DNA from: Spirosoma sp.
GTDB taxonomy: Bacteria; Bacteroidota; Bacteroidia; Cytophagales; Spirosomataceae
Length of the DNA: 64,000 nt
Direction of reading: 5' to 3'
Assembly (NCBI RefSeq): GCF_026391055.1
Contig: NZ_JAPLET010000015.1
Coordinates: 496,001-560,000 of the forward strand
Each line of letters starts with the position of its first letter. The stretch's first letter is position 1. A model generated the notes under the pieces. That model made no database searches, was not told the DNA's origin, and worked only from the letters and a program-made list of their open reading frames with translations. Below are positions 38,153 through 46,209 of the stretch, in pieces. The translations under genes were made by a program, and so were the position numbers.

Positions 38153-38605
38153 ACTTCACGTTTCTTACGGAGAGTAGTAAGATGCGTGAAGGGTTGGTTA
38201 TGAAGGTGTTAAAAGTTGTTAAGGGGCGGTTTTAAAGGCCGTCTCTGTAATAAGGCTTGCTTCTACTTGGTTAATGTATAGAGACTGGTATTGCGGCTTA
38301 CAAAGTCTATTGATTCCTTTAAAATCGTCGGTCTTTTTAGTGATTAACTCATTACAATCGAGGTTTAATGTAATGGCACCTATTGTCTAAAAAGTTTAAA
38401 ATTTTTGTCAGGAGAAATATGTATATCTTGGTTAGAATATATCTGGAACATTATAGTAAAGATAGGTTATATTCTACTCGATTATTAATTTGTTGTAGTC
38501 TTTGGGCTGACTCTTACTTTTTTGTTTATATTACGTACCGAAAATATTATTTATTTCTTGAAATGCTTTACTTTAGGATGATAAAATTTTAACAAGTTTG
38601 AGTAT
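38153..38605. other. AT-rich intergenic region upstream of P10
   Basis: About 450 bp marking the start of the AT-rich island. A 69-codon plus-strand ORF is present but has low-complexity, AT-driven composition and is not supported. There may be promoters for P10 and the 97-residue gene, none recognised. Confidence 0.55.
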
Positions 38606-38899
38606 ATGAATACAAAAATGTTAGATCTATATATTACTCACTATATTTTGAAACCTCAATATAGGAGGTACGACATTGAAGGTGCTCCCTATAAAATTGA
38701 TACTAAAGTCATTATTCTCGATAATCCATCGAAAGATGATACATTCGATGTAGAGTTTATTGGGAAAGAAGGTGTAATCGTGTTTTTTGAATACGACTGT
38801 GGCTGTGGTCAGACTTATCCTGATGACCCAATGATCGGCGTAGAATTTAATGATGGTAGAGTTGCTGAATTTTGGAAAGATGAAATATTAATCGCTTAA
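38606..38899 (+). CDS. Hypothetical protein with SH3/KOW-like pattern
   Basis: 97 residues from the ATG at 38606. The C-terminal half reads GKEGVIVFFEYDCGCGQT, then a PDDPMIGVEFNDG stretch and EFWKDEIL. Alternating hydrophobic residues with paired glycines suggest a small beta-barrel, and the CGC pair could bind metal or form a disulphide. I do not recognise its function. The gene is AT-rich, like the rest of the island, and its last 12 bp overlap the end of the convergent DpnI-like gene. Because the only close neighbour is a restriction-like enzyme, an accessory role in defence is possible, but that is guesswork. Confidence 0.6.
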   Translation: MNTKMLDLYITHYILKPQYRRYDIEGAPYKIDTKVIILDNPSKDDTFDVEFIGKEGVIVFFEYDCGCGQTYPDDPMIGVEFNDGRVAEFWKDEILIA

Positions 38900-39661
38900 T
38901 TTTTTATAACGTCCATTACCTTTAAATTGTAATAATCCTTTGTCACGAAGTACCTGTAGCTGTTGACGAATTTTATCTTTAATGAAATTATTATTTGGAA
39001 ACTTCTCTTTAAAGCTATCTTCAAGCATATAAATGTCTGCAAGATTGAATTCCTTTGACGGAATTTTGTCAATAATTTTTAATACCTCAATTGTCCAACC
39101 ACGACTTTCCTTTTTTTGATTTGCTAGAAATGATGTTTTAGACCAAGTTTCAATAACTATTTTCTTATTTATTAGTTCGCCATTTTTAATAAAGAAGATT
39201 TTGCCTGAATTTGGGATGCTGTGTAGTAAAATATTACAGCCAATCCAGCCTGATCTTCTTGCTGTTAAACTTAAAGGTTTTCTTTTTTCAATTATATTAT
39301 CAATGAAATAATGTTTTGGTATAACTAAGAAATTGGACACTTCAAATGTTTTGCTTGAGTAATTTAGAAAAAAGAAATGGGGATTGTTTTCTGAGTTAAT
39401 TCTTTCAATCATCGTACTGTAAGCTCCATCAACAATTCTTTTAGAGAATGAATCTTTCTTGCTTTTTAATTCGTACTCTGATTTACAAGTAGTGCATAAA
39501 AAATCGGCCACTGGGCTATTGTTATTAAATTGGTTCAACTCATCGTTTCCGCATGACGGACAAAAAGCATTTTGTTTAACCCATGATTCTGTAAGGACTC
39601 TTGCTATTTGAGAACTACTTGTGTATCCAGTTGAAAAAGATACATCAAATTTCAAGTTCAT
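38888..39661 (-). CDS. DpnI-family methyl-directed restriction endonuclease
   Basis: 257 residues from the ATG at 39661, nearly the length of Streptococcus pneumoniae DpnI, and alignable with it from end to end from memory. The catalytic PD-(D/E)xK residues fall at the same numbers: D53 in PVADF, and E64 and K66 in ELKSK. A zinc site is formed by C34, C37, C56 and C59. Further shared text includes DGAYSTMIERI, NPHFFFLNY, TARRSGWIGCN and RGWTIEVLKIIDKI. Residues about 185-257 form the winged-helix domain that, in DpnI, also reads methylated DNA (KDKIRQQLQVLRDKGLLQF). The expected activity is cleavage of GATC carrying N6-methyladenine, as defence against foreign Dam-methylated DNA. No methylase is needed or seen. 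The gene is AT-rich, suggesting acquisition by transfer. Confidence 0.95.
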   Translation of the reverse strand: MNLKFDVSFSTGYTSSSQIARVLTESWVKQNAFCPSCGNDELNQFNNNSPVADFLCTTCKSEYELKSKKDSFSKRIVDGAYSTMIERINSENNPHFFFLNYSSKTFEVSNFLVIPKHYFIDNIIEKRKPLSLTARRSGWIGCNILLHSIPNSGKIFFIKNGELINKKIVIETWSKTSFLANQKKESRGWTIEVLKIIDKIPSKEFNLADIYMLEDSFKEKFPNNNFIKDKIRQQLQVLRDKGLLQFKGNGRYKKLSD

Positions 39662-39794
39662 GAAAAAGCCGAATTAATAATTGGCGTAATTGAACAATTG
39701 AGGTGACAACCTGCTATAGTTAACATAAACAATAAGATGTTAATTTTATAAGCTAATTGGCGAGCTGCTAGTTCGTGGCCCACCAACTGAAAGA

Positions 39795-39968
39795 CTAAGT
39801 GTGAATAGGTTTCGGCTGCTTTGCCGCTGTGCTTGCTTTTGCTTTCTTAGGAGCTGCCTTGCTCTTGTAATTACGAATAAATTCACTGATTTCCTGCCGA
39901 GCCTTGTCTGTTAATGGCTCGCTTTTGATTACGAAGTCAATGCCTTTAGGTTCTTTTATGTATCCCAT
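39795..39968 (-). CDS. Small partner protein (57 aa) of the GNAT-like gene
   Basis: 57 residues from the ATG at 39968 to a TAG at 39795. It begins MGYIKEPKGIDFVIKSEPLT, continues with a short helix (ARQEISEFIRNYKSK) and ends in a Lys/Ala-rich tail. It starts 5 bp after the stop of the GNAT-like gene on the same strand, so the two are almost certainly co-translated. A second copy of this protein type occurs at 43407-43574, with the same N-terminal pattern MG-x-IKE-x-K-x-ID and SEP-x-T. That conservation supports a real gene. The small size, basic tail and tight pairing suggest a toxin/antitoxin-like or regulatory pair, which is inference. Confidence 0.75.
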   Translation of the reverse strand: MGYIKEPKGIDFVIKSEPLTDKARQEISEFIRNYKSKAAPKKAKASTAAKQPKPIHT

Positions 39969-39973
39969 ATAGG

Positions 39974-40501
39974 CTAAGATTTAAAATATTTATTAATGAG
40001 AATTTGTGCTGATTGAGTTGGAATAATCATTCTAGGACCGCCTAATGTGTAAGCACCTAACGTTTTCTCATAATGCTCTATAAGCTTCGTCTTAGCGGTG
40101 AAAGCCACAAATCCGTCAAATCCCTGCTGGAAGGAAACTTTACAGGCATGAGCCACTAGATTACCTGCTACACCCTCATAAAGCTTGTTTTGACCTATAT
40201 TAAACGGTGAATTTTCCAGTAGGTGCATATATACATAATCAGGCTCCAGCGTCAAACTTAACAAACCTTGGATGATACCAGGATTGTTTACGATTGTCAA
40301 TTTGAAAACTTCCTTTGTATTGTCATTAAACTCTGATCTCCAACTAAAACTCCAGCCGTTCTTTTTTGTCACATGCTTTAGATCAGTCTTTGTCAAACGC
40401 AAAACTTCTGTATCAAAGCTATCACCTGATATTGTGTTTTGAATTGAGTTGGTCAACTTGTCTATGACAAATTCAAGACCTACTGGCTTACTTATTTTCA
40501 C
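39974..40501 (-). CDS. GNAT-like acetyltransferase-fold protein
   Basis: 175 residues. The start is a GTG at 40501; an in-frame TAA four codons upstream rules out a longer form. The central strand VYMHLLENSPFN is followed by KLYEGVAGNLVAHACKVSF, placed like the acetyl-CoA-binding R/Q-x-x-G-x-G/A loop and helix of GNAT enzymes. The end, HYEKTLGAYTLGGPRMII, resembles the GNAT C-terminal motif. The loop is degenerate (G-V-A-G), so enzymatic activity is not assured. It overlaps nothing, sits 51 bp below the stop of P11, and is followed 5 bp later by the 57-residue gene. AT-rich composition points to the same origin as the DpnI-like gene. The substrate could be protein, tRNA or a small molecule. 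Confidence 0.65.
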   Translation of the reverse strand: MKISKPVGLEFVIDKLTNSIQNTISGDSFDTEVLRLTKTDLKHVTKKNGWSFSWRSEFNDNTKEVFKLTIVNNPGIIQGLLSLTLEPDYVYMHLLENSPFNIGQNKLYEGVAGNLVAHACKVSFQQGFDGFVAFTAKTKLIEHYEKTLGAYTLGGPRMIIPTQSAQILINKYFKS

Positions 40502-40552
40502 GAAGCTAATTTACATAAAATACCTGATTCGCCCCAGTTTGATCACATCTCA

Positions 40553-42988
40553 TTACTCACTCCGCAAACTCTTCACCGGGTTCATCAACGCGGCCCGCAC
40601 ACTCTGGAAACTCACCGTCAGTAGGGCAATGCCGACGGCCAATAAACCTGCCAGGGCGAAAACCCACCAACTGATGTCAATCTTGTAGGCGAAGTCGGCG
40701 AGCCATTTGTTCATGGCCCACCAGGCCAGGGGGACGGCCAGCACAATGGCGATGACCACCAGTTTGAGGAAATCTTTGGCGAGAAGGGCCACGATACTGG
40801 CGACGGTTGCGCCCAGCACTTTCCGAACGCCGATTTCCTTGGTGCGTTGCTGGGCGCTGAAGGTTGCCAGTCCAAACAAACCCAGACAGGCAATGAAGAT
40901 GGCGAGACCAGCAAAGAGGGTAAATAACAGGCCGTATTGCCGATCCGACTGGTATTGCCTGCTGTAGAATTCATCCAGAAAGAAATAGTCCAGCGACGAT
41001 TCCGGGAACAGCGCCCCCCAGATTCCCTCCACCTGGCCGAGCAACTGCTGTGGTTTGTCTGTTCGGAATTTGATGGAATAATAGGCCGTTGGAATCCAGC
41101 TGAAGGCCGGGTCCATGAACAGCATAATGGGTGTAAACGGCTGATGCAGCGACTGTTGGTGATAATCCTGCACCACGCCAATAATTTCACTGGCTTGTTT
41201 TGGTGTTGTTTCCAGTGCTATTTTTTGTCCAATTGCCTGTTCGGGTGAGGTAAAGCCGAACTGCTTCACCGCCGATTGGTTGAGTACCAAGGCGGTAGAG
41301 TCGGCGGGACGATTGCGGTCAAAATTGCGTCCTGCCAACAGGCGCAGGCCATAGGTGGGAATGAAATCAAAATCGACTTTCAGCATTTCGACCAGCTGGT
41401 TGTCGGCCTCGCGGGCTTCGAACCGGCGATTGGCCAGGAATTGCCCCACTTCTTTTCCCGGCACAGCCCCCGAACCCGTCACGGCCGATACACCCGCCAG
41501 GGCGTTGATTCGCTTTTTCAATAACTCAACTTTGCTGGCATAGTCGGGCGTGTTTACGGGCGATTTGAGCACGACGATCTGATCGGTGAGGACACCCGGC
41601 TGCTGGGCCATCATGTAGGCCGTTTGCCGATACACCACCAGTGTGCTGACAATCAGGATCACCGAAATGATAAACTGAACCACCACCAGCGATTGCCGAA
41701 AAGAGCGTTCGGTTTTAGAGAATCGGAATTGTCCTTTCAGCACCGAGACCGGGGAGGCCCGCAGTAGCACAAAGGCGGGATACAGGCCCGTAAGTACAAT
41801 GCCCAACCCCCAAAGCAGCAGGAATCCGCCAACCACAAGTGGGTCGGTCCAAACGCCTTGTGCAGCAGACAGGTGGAGGGAATCGGGAAGCAATTGGGTA
41901 GCCAGCCACACAATAGGTACGGCCAGCATCAGCGCAATGGTATGCAGCAGCTGGGATTCGATCACAAACTGATACAACAGCATCCGTCGCGAGGAGCCGA
42001 TCATGCGCCGGACACCCGCTTCCTTGGCCCGGTACATCACCTGTGCCGTGGTCAGGTTGCTGTAGTTGACCCAACTGATCAGCAGAATTACGAGGGCAAT
42101 TACCGACAGGAAATCGACCGCCGTCCGGTTGCCTTTCACTTCAATTTCGTTTGGGGTGGCGGGGTTAAGGTGCAGGTCGTGCAGGGGCACTAACCGGATG
42201 CCCCAACTGACATCCCGCATCGCCTGCTCGGTCTTGTACTGCTCGGCAAAGGCGGGGAATTTGGCTTCAACCTTGCCGGGGTCGGTACGCGGTTTGAGCT
42301 GGACGAACGTATAACTCGAATGCTGATACCAGAGATGCCAGACACGGGGCGCAGCCGTTCGACCAGAAATCAGCATGCTGAACTGCATGGTCGAGTTGAC
42401 GGGTAGATCGGCGAATACGCCCGTAACCTGACAGGTCAGTTTCTGCGCACGGGTACTAATTTCCAGCGTTTTGCCCAGTGGGTTCTGCAAACCAAAGTAT
42501 TTATGAGCGGCCGATTCGGACAGGACAACCGAGTTAGGTTCGTTCAAAAATGTACGGCGGTCGCCTTGCACCACCGGATAGTCGAAAAACGTAAAGAAGT
42601 TCGAGTCGACAAGGCAGACGTGCGCTTCACGGAACTTCTGGTTTTCGTAGCGCACCACCCGTTCCGAGTTTCGCCAGACGATGCGCGTGAAGCTCTCTAC
42701 TTCCGGGAAATTCGCTTTCATAGCCGGGGCGCATCCGTTCGTGCTGGTTGCCCAGTGTTCGCTCTTGTGGTCCGCCCCATAAAACAGGCTTTCTACCCGA
42801 TAAATGGGTTTGTCGTCGCCCTCGACCGGTGCAGATGCAACCCGATCATAGCTCTGTTCAAAGCGAACGTATTGAATGAGTAGGGCGCAGGCCGCCAGCC
42901 CCAGCGCCAGTCCGGTAATGTTTAGCAAGCTGTACAGCCGCTGTTGGCGAATGGTCCGCCAGGCAATTTTAAGGTAGTTTGGCAGCAT
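40553..42988 (-). CDS. P11: FtsX/MacB-type ABC permease
   Basis: Permease of 811 residues starting at the ATG at 42988 (MLPNYLKIAWRTIRQQR). Domain 1 opens with RFEQSYDRVASAPVEGDDK, an insertion not seen in the other members. Coupling segments are YRAKEAGVRRMIGSSRRML, the most divergent first-half segment of the array, and SAQQRTKEIGVRKVLGATV. The tail is NPVKSLRSE after a near-standard TM8. The substrate is unknown. Upstream is a 25-bp-armed inverted repeat and a truncated permease fragment in place of an intact gene. Downstream, 51 bp away, begins the GNAT-like cassette of the AT-rich island. Confidence 0.95.
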   Translation of the reverse strand: MLPNYLKIAWRTIRQQRLYSLLNITGLALGLAACALLIQYVRFEQSYDRVASAPVEGDDKPIYRVESLFYGADHKSEHWATSTNGCAPAMKANFPEVESFTRIVWRNSERVVRYENQKFREAHVCLVDSNFFTFFDYPVVQGDRRTFLNEPNSVVLSESAAHKYFGLQNPLGKTLEISTRAQKLTCQVTGVFADLPVNSTMQFSMLISGRTAAPRVWHLWYQHSSYTFVQLKPRTDPGKVEAKFPAFAEQYKTEQAMRDVSWGIRLVPLHDLHLNPATPNEIEVKGNRTAVDFLSVIALVILLISWVNYSNLTTAQVMYRAKEAGVRRMIGSSRRMLLYQFVIESQLLHTIALMLAVPIVWLATQLLPDSLHLSAAQGVWTDPLVVGGFLLLWGLGIVLTGLYPAFVLLRASPVSVLKGQFRFSKTERSFRQSLVVVQFIISVILIVSTLVVYRQTAYMMAQQPGVLTDQIVVLKSPVNTPDYASKVELLKKRINALAGVSAVTGSGAVPGKEVGQFLANRRFEAREADNQLVEMLKVDFDFIPTYGLRLLAGRNFDRNRPADSTALVLNQSAVKQFGFTSPEQAIGQKIALETTPKQASEIIGVVQDYHQQSLHQPFTPIMLFMDPAFSWIPTAYYSIKFRTDKPQQLLGQVEGIWGALFPESSLDYFFLDEFYSRQYQSDRQYGLLFTLFAGLAIFIACLGLFGLATFSAQQRTKEIGVRKVLGATVASIVALLAKDFLKLVVIAIVLAVPLAWWAMNKWLADFAYKIDISWWVFALAGLLAVGIALLTVSFQSVRAALMNPVKSLRSE

Positions 42989-42996
42989 GGGTGGAT

Positions 42997-43062
42997 AATG
43001 AAAAACGTAGACTAAAAAATGTTTACGGGAAATTATTCATTTTTTAGTCTACATTTTTCATT
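42997..43062. repeat. Inverted repeat between P11 and the permease fragment
   Basis: 25-bp arms at 42997-43021 and 43038-43062 (AATGAAAAACGTAGAC inward) with one mismatch and a 16-base loop. It is unrelated in sequence to the GTAGAGAC family apart from its location. Confidence 0.8.
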
Positions 43063-43074
43063 ATTCACTAACAA

Positions 43075-43363
43075 TCACTCCGATCGTAATGATTTGACCG
43101 GGTTCGTCAGGACGGCTTTCACACTCTGGAAACTCACGGTCAACAGAGCAATGCCTACCGCCAGTAAACCCGCCAGGGCGAACATCCACCATTCGATGTC
43201 GATCTTGTAGGCGAAGTCGGCGAGCCACTGGTTCATGGCCCACCAGGCCAGGGGCGAGGCAATGACAATGGCAATCAGGACCAGCTTCAGGAAGTCTTTG
43301 GAGAGCAGGCCGATGAGGCTGGGGACACTCGCCCCAGTACTTTGCGAACGCCGATTTCTTTGC
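43075..43363 (-). pseudogene. Truncated permease 3' fragment (TM7-8 and tail only)
   Basis: Reading the minus strand, this matches the last roughly 95 codons of P12, from the VRKVLGASVPSLIGLLSKD region to NPVKSLRSE and a TGA stop at 43075. It has about one difference per eight bases. One base is missing in the GAS codons (ACTCGCCCC for ACTCGCGCCC on the plus strand), which breaks the frame. Similarity ends abruptly at about 43363, after the TKEIG equivalent. No start or upstream part is present, so it is a dead copy. It lies directly below the orphan small gene at 43407-43574, which separates it from intact P12. Confidence 0.9.
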
Positions 43364-43406
43364 TAAGTTCTAGAAGGCTTGTAGTGTTGATGATATATTA
43401 ATTCAA

Positions 43407-43574
43407 TTAGGCAGCTTTAGCCTTATTTTTTGATCGAACAGCCCGCGCTTTGCCTTTGGCATTTTTGGTTTTAATGGCTTGCATAATTTTTCTAAAGTCG
43501 GCCAATTCCTGCTCTGTCCAGGGCTCCGATTTTGTTGATAAATCTATATGCTTATGTTCTTTAATTAGTCCCAT
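43407..43574 (-). CDS. Orphan paralogue (55 aa) of the GNAT-partner protein
   Basis: 55 residues from the ATG at 43574 to a TAA at 43407. It starts MGLIKEHKHIDLSTKSEPWT, then ELADFRKIMQAIKTK and a Lys/Ala-rich end. It shares the N-terminal pattern and basic tail of the 57-residue gene at 39795-39968 but has no GNAT gene beside it. It sits between a 13-bp-armed inverted repeat and the truncated permease fragment. It could be a leftover of a cassette whose partner was lost, or a standalone neutralising copy if the pair is toxin/antitoxin-like. Confidence 0.65.
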   Translation of the reverse strand: MGLIKEHKHIDLSTKSEPWTEQELADFRKIMQAIKTKNAKGKARAVRSKNKAKAA

Positions 43575-43646
43575 CAAAAATATTGGGTAGTTAGATGCAA
43601 TGCCGCCTTGACCTCAATAAACATGTGTAATCTACGAAATAGCGCT

Positions 43647-43690
43647 GATGGCGCAAGGCTAGAGCCAACGTGGCCCGGCCTTGCGCCATC
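43647..43690. repeat. GATGGCGCAAGGC inverted repeat
   Basis: Perfect 13-bp arms at 43647-43659 and 43678-43690, with an 18-base loop, in the P12/orphan-gene spacer. Confidence 0.8.
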
Positions 43691-43699
43691 GAATCACAT

Positions 43700-43717
43700 C
43701 CGACCGGGACGGTCGGC
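43700..43717. repeat. CCGACCG inverted repeat near the P12 stop
   Basis: CCGACCG/CGGTCGG arms, a fourth copy of the ACCGACCG family, just beyond the P12 stop codon. Confidence 0.7.
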
Positions 43718-43718
43718 A

Positions 43719-46160
43719 CTACTCGCTCCGCAAACTCTTCACCGGGTTCATCAGTGCCGCTTTCACACTCTGGAAACTGACCGTCAGCAAAGCAATGCCT
43801 ACGGCTAGTAGACCCGCCAGGGCAAACATCCACCATTCGATGTCGATTTTGTAGGCGAAGTCGGCGAGCCAGTTATTCATGGCCCACCAGGCGAGTGGGG
43901 AAGCAATGACAATGGCGATTAGGACCAGCTTCAGGAAATCTTTGGAGAGCAGGCCGATGAGGCTGGGGACACTCGCGCCCAGTACTTTTCGAACGCCGAT
44001 CTCTTTGGTCCGCTGCTCCGCCATGAAAGCCGCCAGTCCGAATAGTCCCAGACAGGCAATCAGGATGGCTAGAGCCGCAAAGGTCAGGGCGATGGTGCCG
44101 ATGCGCTGTTCGGCGCGGTACATCTCGTCGAAACTATCGTCCATGAATTTATAGGTGAACGGCTGGCCGGGAGCCAGTTGCTTCCATTTCGCTTCAATCT
44201 GCTGCATCAGTACGGGCAGGTTCGTGCTGCTCACCCGGAAGGATGCCGCCCCCGAGTTGGCATCCAGCACCAGCGACAGCGCCCCGATATCGCGCCGGAG
44301 CGATTCGAAGTGAAAGTTCTTCACCACACCTAGGACGGTGTACGTTTTGCGGGTTTTCCCTTCGGCGTCATCGAAGCGCCAGACACGTTTGCCTATTGGG
44401 TCTTTGAACCCCAGAATTTTGACGGCGGCTTCGTTCAGGAGTATACCCGTAGAATCGGAACCGAAACCTTGAGAGAAATTTCGGCCCGCTACCACCTGAA
44501 TACCGAGCGTTTTCACGTAGTCATAATCGACGCCCCAGTTTTGCATGCTTACCCCCTTGTTCATGTTTACCTGGCCCTCCGGAAAGAACGCGTTGTCATT
44601 TCGGTCGGAGGGGGTGGGCAGGTAACCGGAGAGGCTGCCGCTCACCACACCCGGCAGGCGCAGCACCTCCTGCTTGAAGGTTTCGGCCTGTTTGCCTACC
44701 GAATACAGGTCGTTGATGGTCAGGACGTGGTCGCGGTTAAAGCCTACGCTGGTTGTTTGAATATAGGTGAGTTGTCGGTACACGATGATAGTCCCAACAA
44801 TGAGCACGACCGACATCATGAACTGAAACACAACCAGTCCACTTCGTAAACTGACACTGCGAAAACTCATGTTTACCCGGCCTTTCAATACCGAAATGGG
44901 CTGGAAGGAAGACAGGAAAAAGGCCGGGTAACTGCCCGCCAGCAAGCCAACGACAATCGGCAGGGCAATGAGAATTGGTAAGAGCACCGGCGAGATTAAC
45001 TGAGACAGGCTGATTTCTTTAGCCGCAATGCTGTTAAAGCCCGGCAATGCAACGGCCACGATTACGATGGCCAGCACCATCGCCAGTACCGTTGTCAATA
45101 CCGATTCGGTCATGAACTGGCCCACCAGTTGCTGCCGTTCCGAGCCCATTACTTTGCGGACGCCAACCTCTTTGGCCCGGTTCGAGGAGCGGGCCGTCGC
45201 CAGATTCATGAAGTTGATACAGGCGATAATCAAAATGAACAGCGCTACCGCCGAGAAAATGTAGACATACTGAATGTCACCGTTAGGGGCCAGCTCGACT
45301 TGTTGTTTGGAATGCAGATGAATGTCGGTGAGGGGAATGAGCCAGAAGTTCATCTTATTGTTGGCTTTCCGAAACTGCTCCAGCGTCGTACCCGCCATTT
45401 GGAGCAATTGCGGCCCCACGTATTTCTCGATAACCGCGTCGAAGTTCTGCGCAAAAACGGTCGGGTCTGCCGGAGCGCCGGACCGTTCTGCTTTTAGCCG
45501 GATATACGTATGATGATTGTTGCTGAGCCACTGTCCCCAGGGGTAATTGTCGCTGAGCATGGTCACGAAGAAGTCGGTGCGAAAATGGGCGTTCCGGGGC
45601 ATGTCGCGCATAATGCCCGTCACTTTGTAGTTCTCCTTATTGGCGAAGATCAGCGTCTGTCCCAGTGCGTTCTGGTTGCCAAAGTGTCGTTTTGCCGCCG
45701 ACTCGCTGATCACTACCGTGTTCGGCTCCGTCAGTGCCCGTTTGGGATCGCCCGCCACGAAGGGCAGGGTAAACACATCGAATACTGTAGAATCAGCAAA
45801 CATAATGTCGCTCTCCCGAAGGTTGGTTGTTTCCCCCGCTTTCTTAACCAGCCAGTTTCCACGCTGGTGCAGCCTGACAAACTGTTCTACCTGCGGGTAG
45901 TCTTTTTTCAGGGTGGGACCTAACGGGTCGGGTGTTGTGGCGAAGTGCATGTCGTTGCCCCCGAACTTTATATCGGACTGCACCCGATAAATGCGGTCGG
46001 CGTTGGCGTTGTAGCGATCAAAGCTCAGCTCGTCCAGCACATACAGCAGGATAAGCAGGCAGCAGGCCAGCCCAACGGCCAGCCCGAAGATGTTGATAAA
46101 CGCGAATCCCTGCTGTTTGCGCAGGTTCCGCCAGGCGATTTTGAGGTAGTTTGTAAGCAT
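43719..46160 (-). CDS. P12: FtsX/MacB-type ABC permease
   Basis: Permease of 813 residues. The start is the ATG at 46160 (MLTNYLKIAWRNLRKQQ); a 9-codon upstream extension is less likely. TM1 is followed by DELSFDRYNANADRIYRV. Coupling segments are NRAKEVGVRKVMGSERQQL and MAEQRTKEIGVRKVLGASV; the tail is NPVKSLRSE. Its 3' end exists a second time, in damaged form, at 43075-43363, so this gene is the parent or sibling of that fragment. It starts 49 bp below P13, with a GTAGAGAC palindrome between, which suggests co-transcription. The substrate is unknown. Confidence 0.95.
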   Translation of the reverse strand: MLTNYLKIAWRNLRKQQGFAFINIFGLAVGLACCLLILLYVLDELSFDRYNANADRIYRVQSDIKFGGNDMHFATTPDPLGPTLKKDYPQVEQFVRLHQRGNWLVKKAGETTNLRESDIMFADSTVFDVFTLPFVAGDPKRALTEPNTVVISESAAKRHFGNQNALGQTLIFANKENYKVTGIMRDMPRNAHFRTDFFVTMLSDNYPWGQWLSNNHHTYIRLKAERSGAPADPTVFAQNFDAVIEKYVGPQLLQMAGTTLEQFRKANNKMNFWLIPLTDIHLHSKQQVELAPNGDIQYVYIFSAVALFILIIACINFMNLATARSSNRAKEVGVRKVMGSERQQLVGQFMTESVLTTVLAMVLAIVIVAVALPGFNSIAAKEISLSQLISPVLLPILIALPIVVGLLAGSYPAFFLSSFQPISVLKGRVNMSFRSVSLRSGLVVFQFMMSVVLIVGTIIVYRQLTYIQTTSVGFNRDHVLTINDLYSVGKQAETFKQEVLRLPGVVSGSLSGYLPTPSDRNDNAFFPEGQVNMNKGVSMQNWGVDYDYVKTLGIQVVAGRNFSQGFGSDSTGILLNEAAVKILGFKDPIGKRVWRFDDAEGKTRKTYTVLGVVKNFHFESLRRDIGALSLVLDANSGAASFRVSSTNLPVLMQQIEAKWKQLAPGQPFTYKFMDDSFDEMYRAEQRIGTIALTFAALAILIACLGLFGLAAFMAEQRTKEIGVRKVLGASVPSLIGLLSKDFLKLVLIAIVIASPLAWWAMNNWLADFAYKIDIEWWMFALAGLLAVGIALLTVSFQSVKAALMNPVKSLRSE

Positions 46161-46177
46161 AGGGGTTGGTATTTGCC

Positions 46178-46205
46178 GTAGAGACAACGCATGGGTTGTC
46201 TCTAC
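46178..46205. repeat. GTAGAGAC palindrome, copy 9 (P12/P13 spacer)
   Basis: 28-bp palindrome of the ACAACG core type with one mismatched pair near the centre (CATGGG), 4 bp beyond the P13 stop. Confidence 0.85.
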
Positions 46206-46209
46206 CTCG

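Noticed and set aside
38383..38592. 69-residue plus-strand ORF
   Set aside because: AT-driven composition rich in Y, F, L and I, no family pattern, and no clear start context; kept as noncoding.
43075..43718. Insertion sequence around the permease fragment
   Set aside because: No transposase ORF, no terminal repeats flanking the whole segment, and no obvious target duplication.
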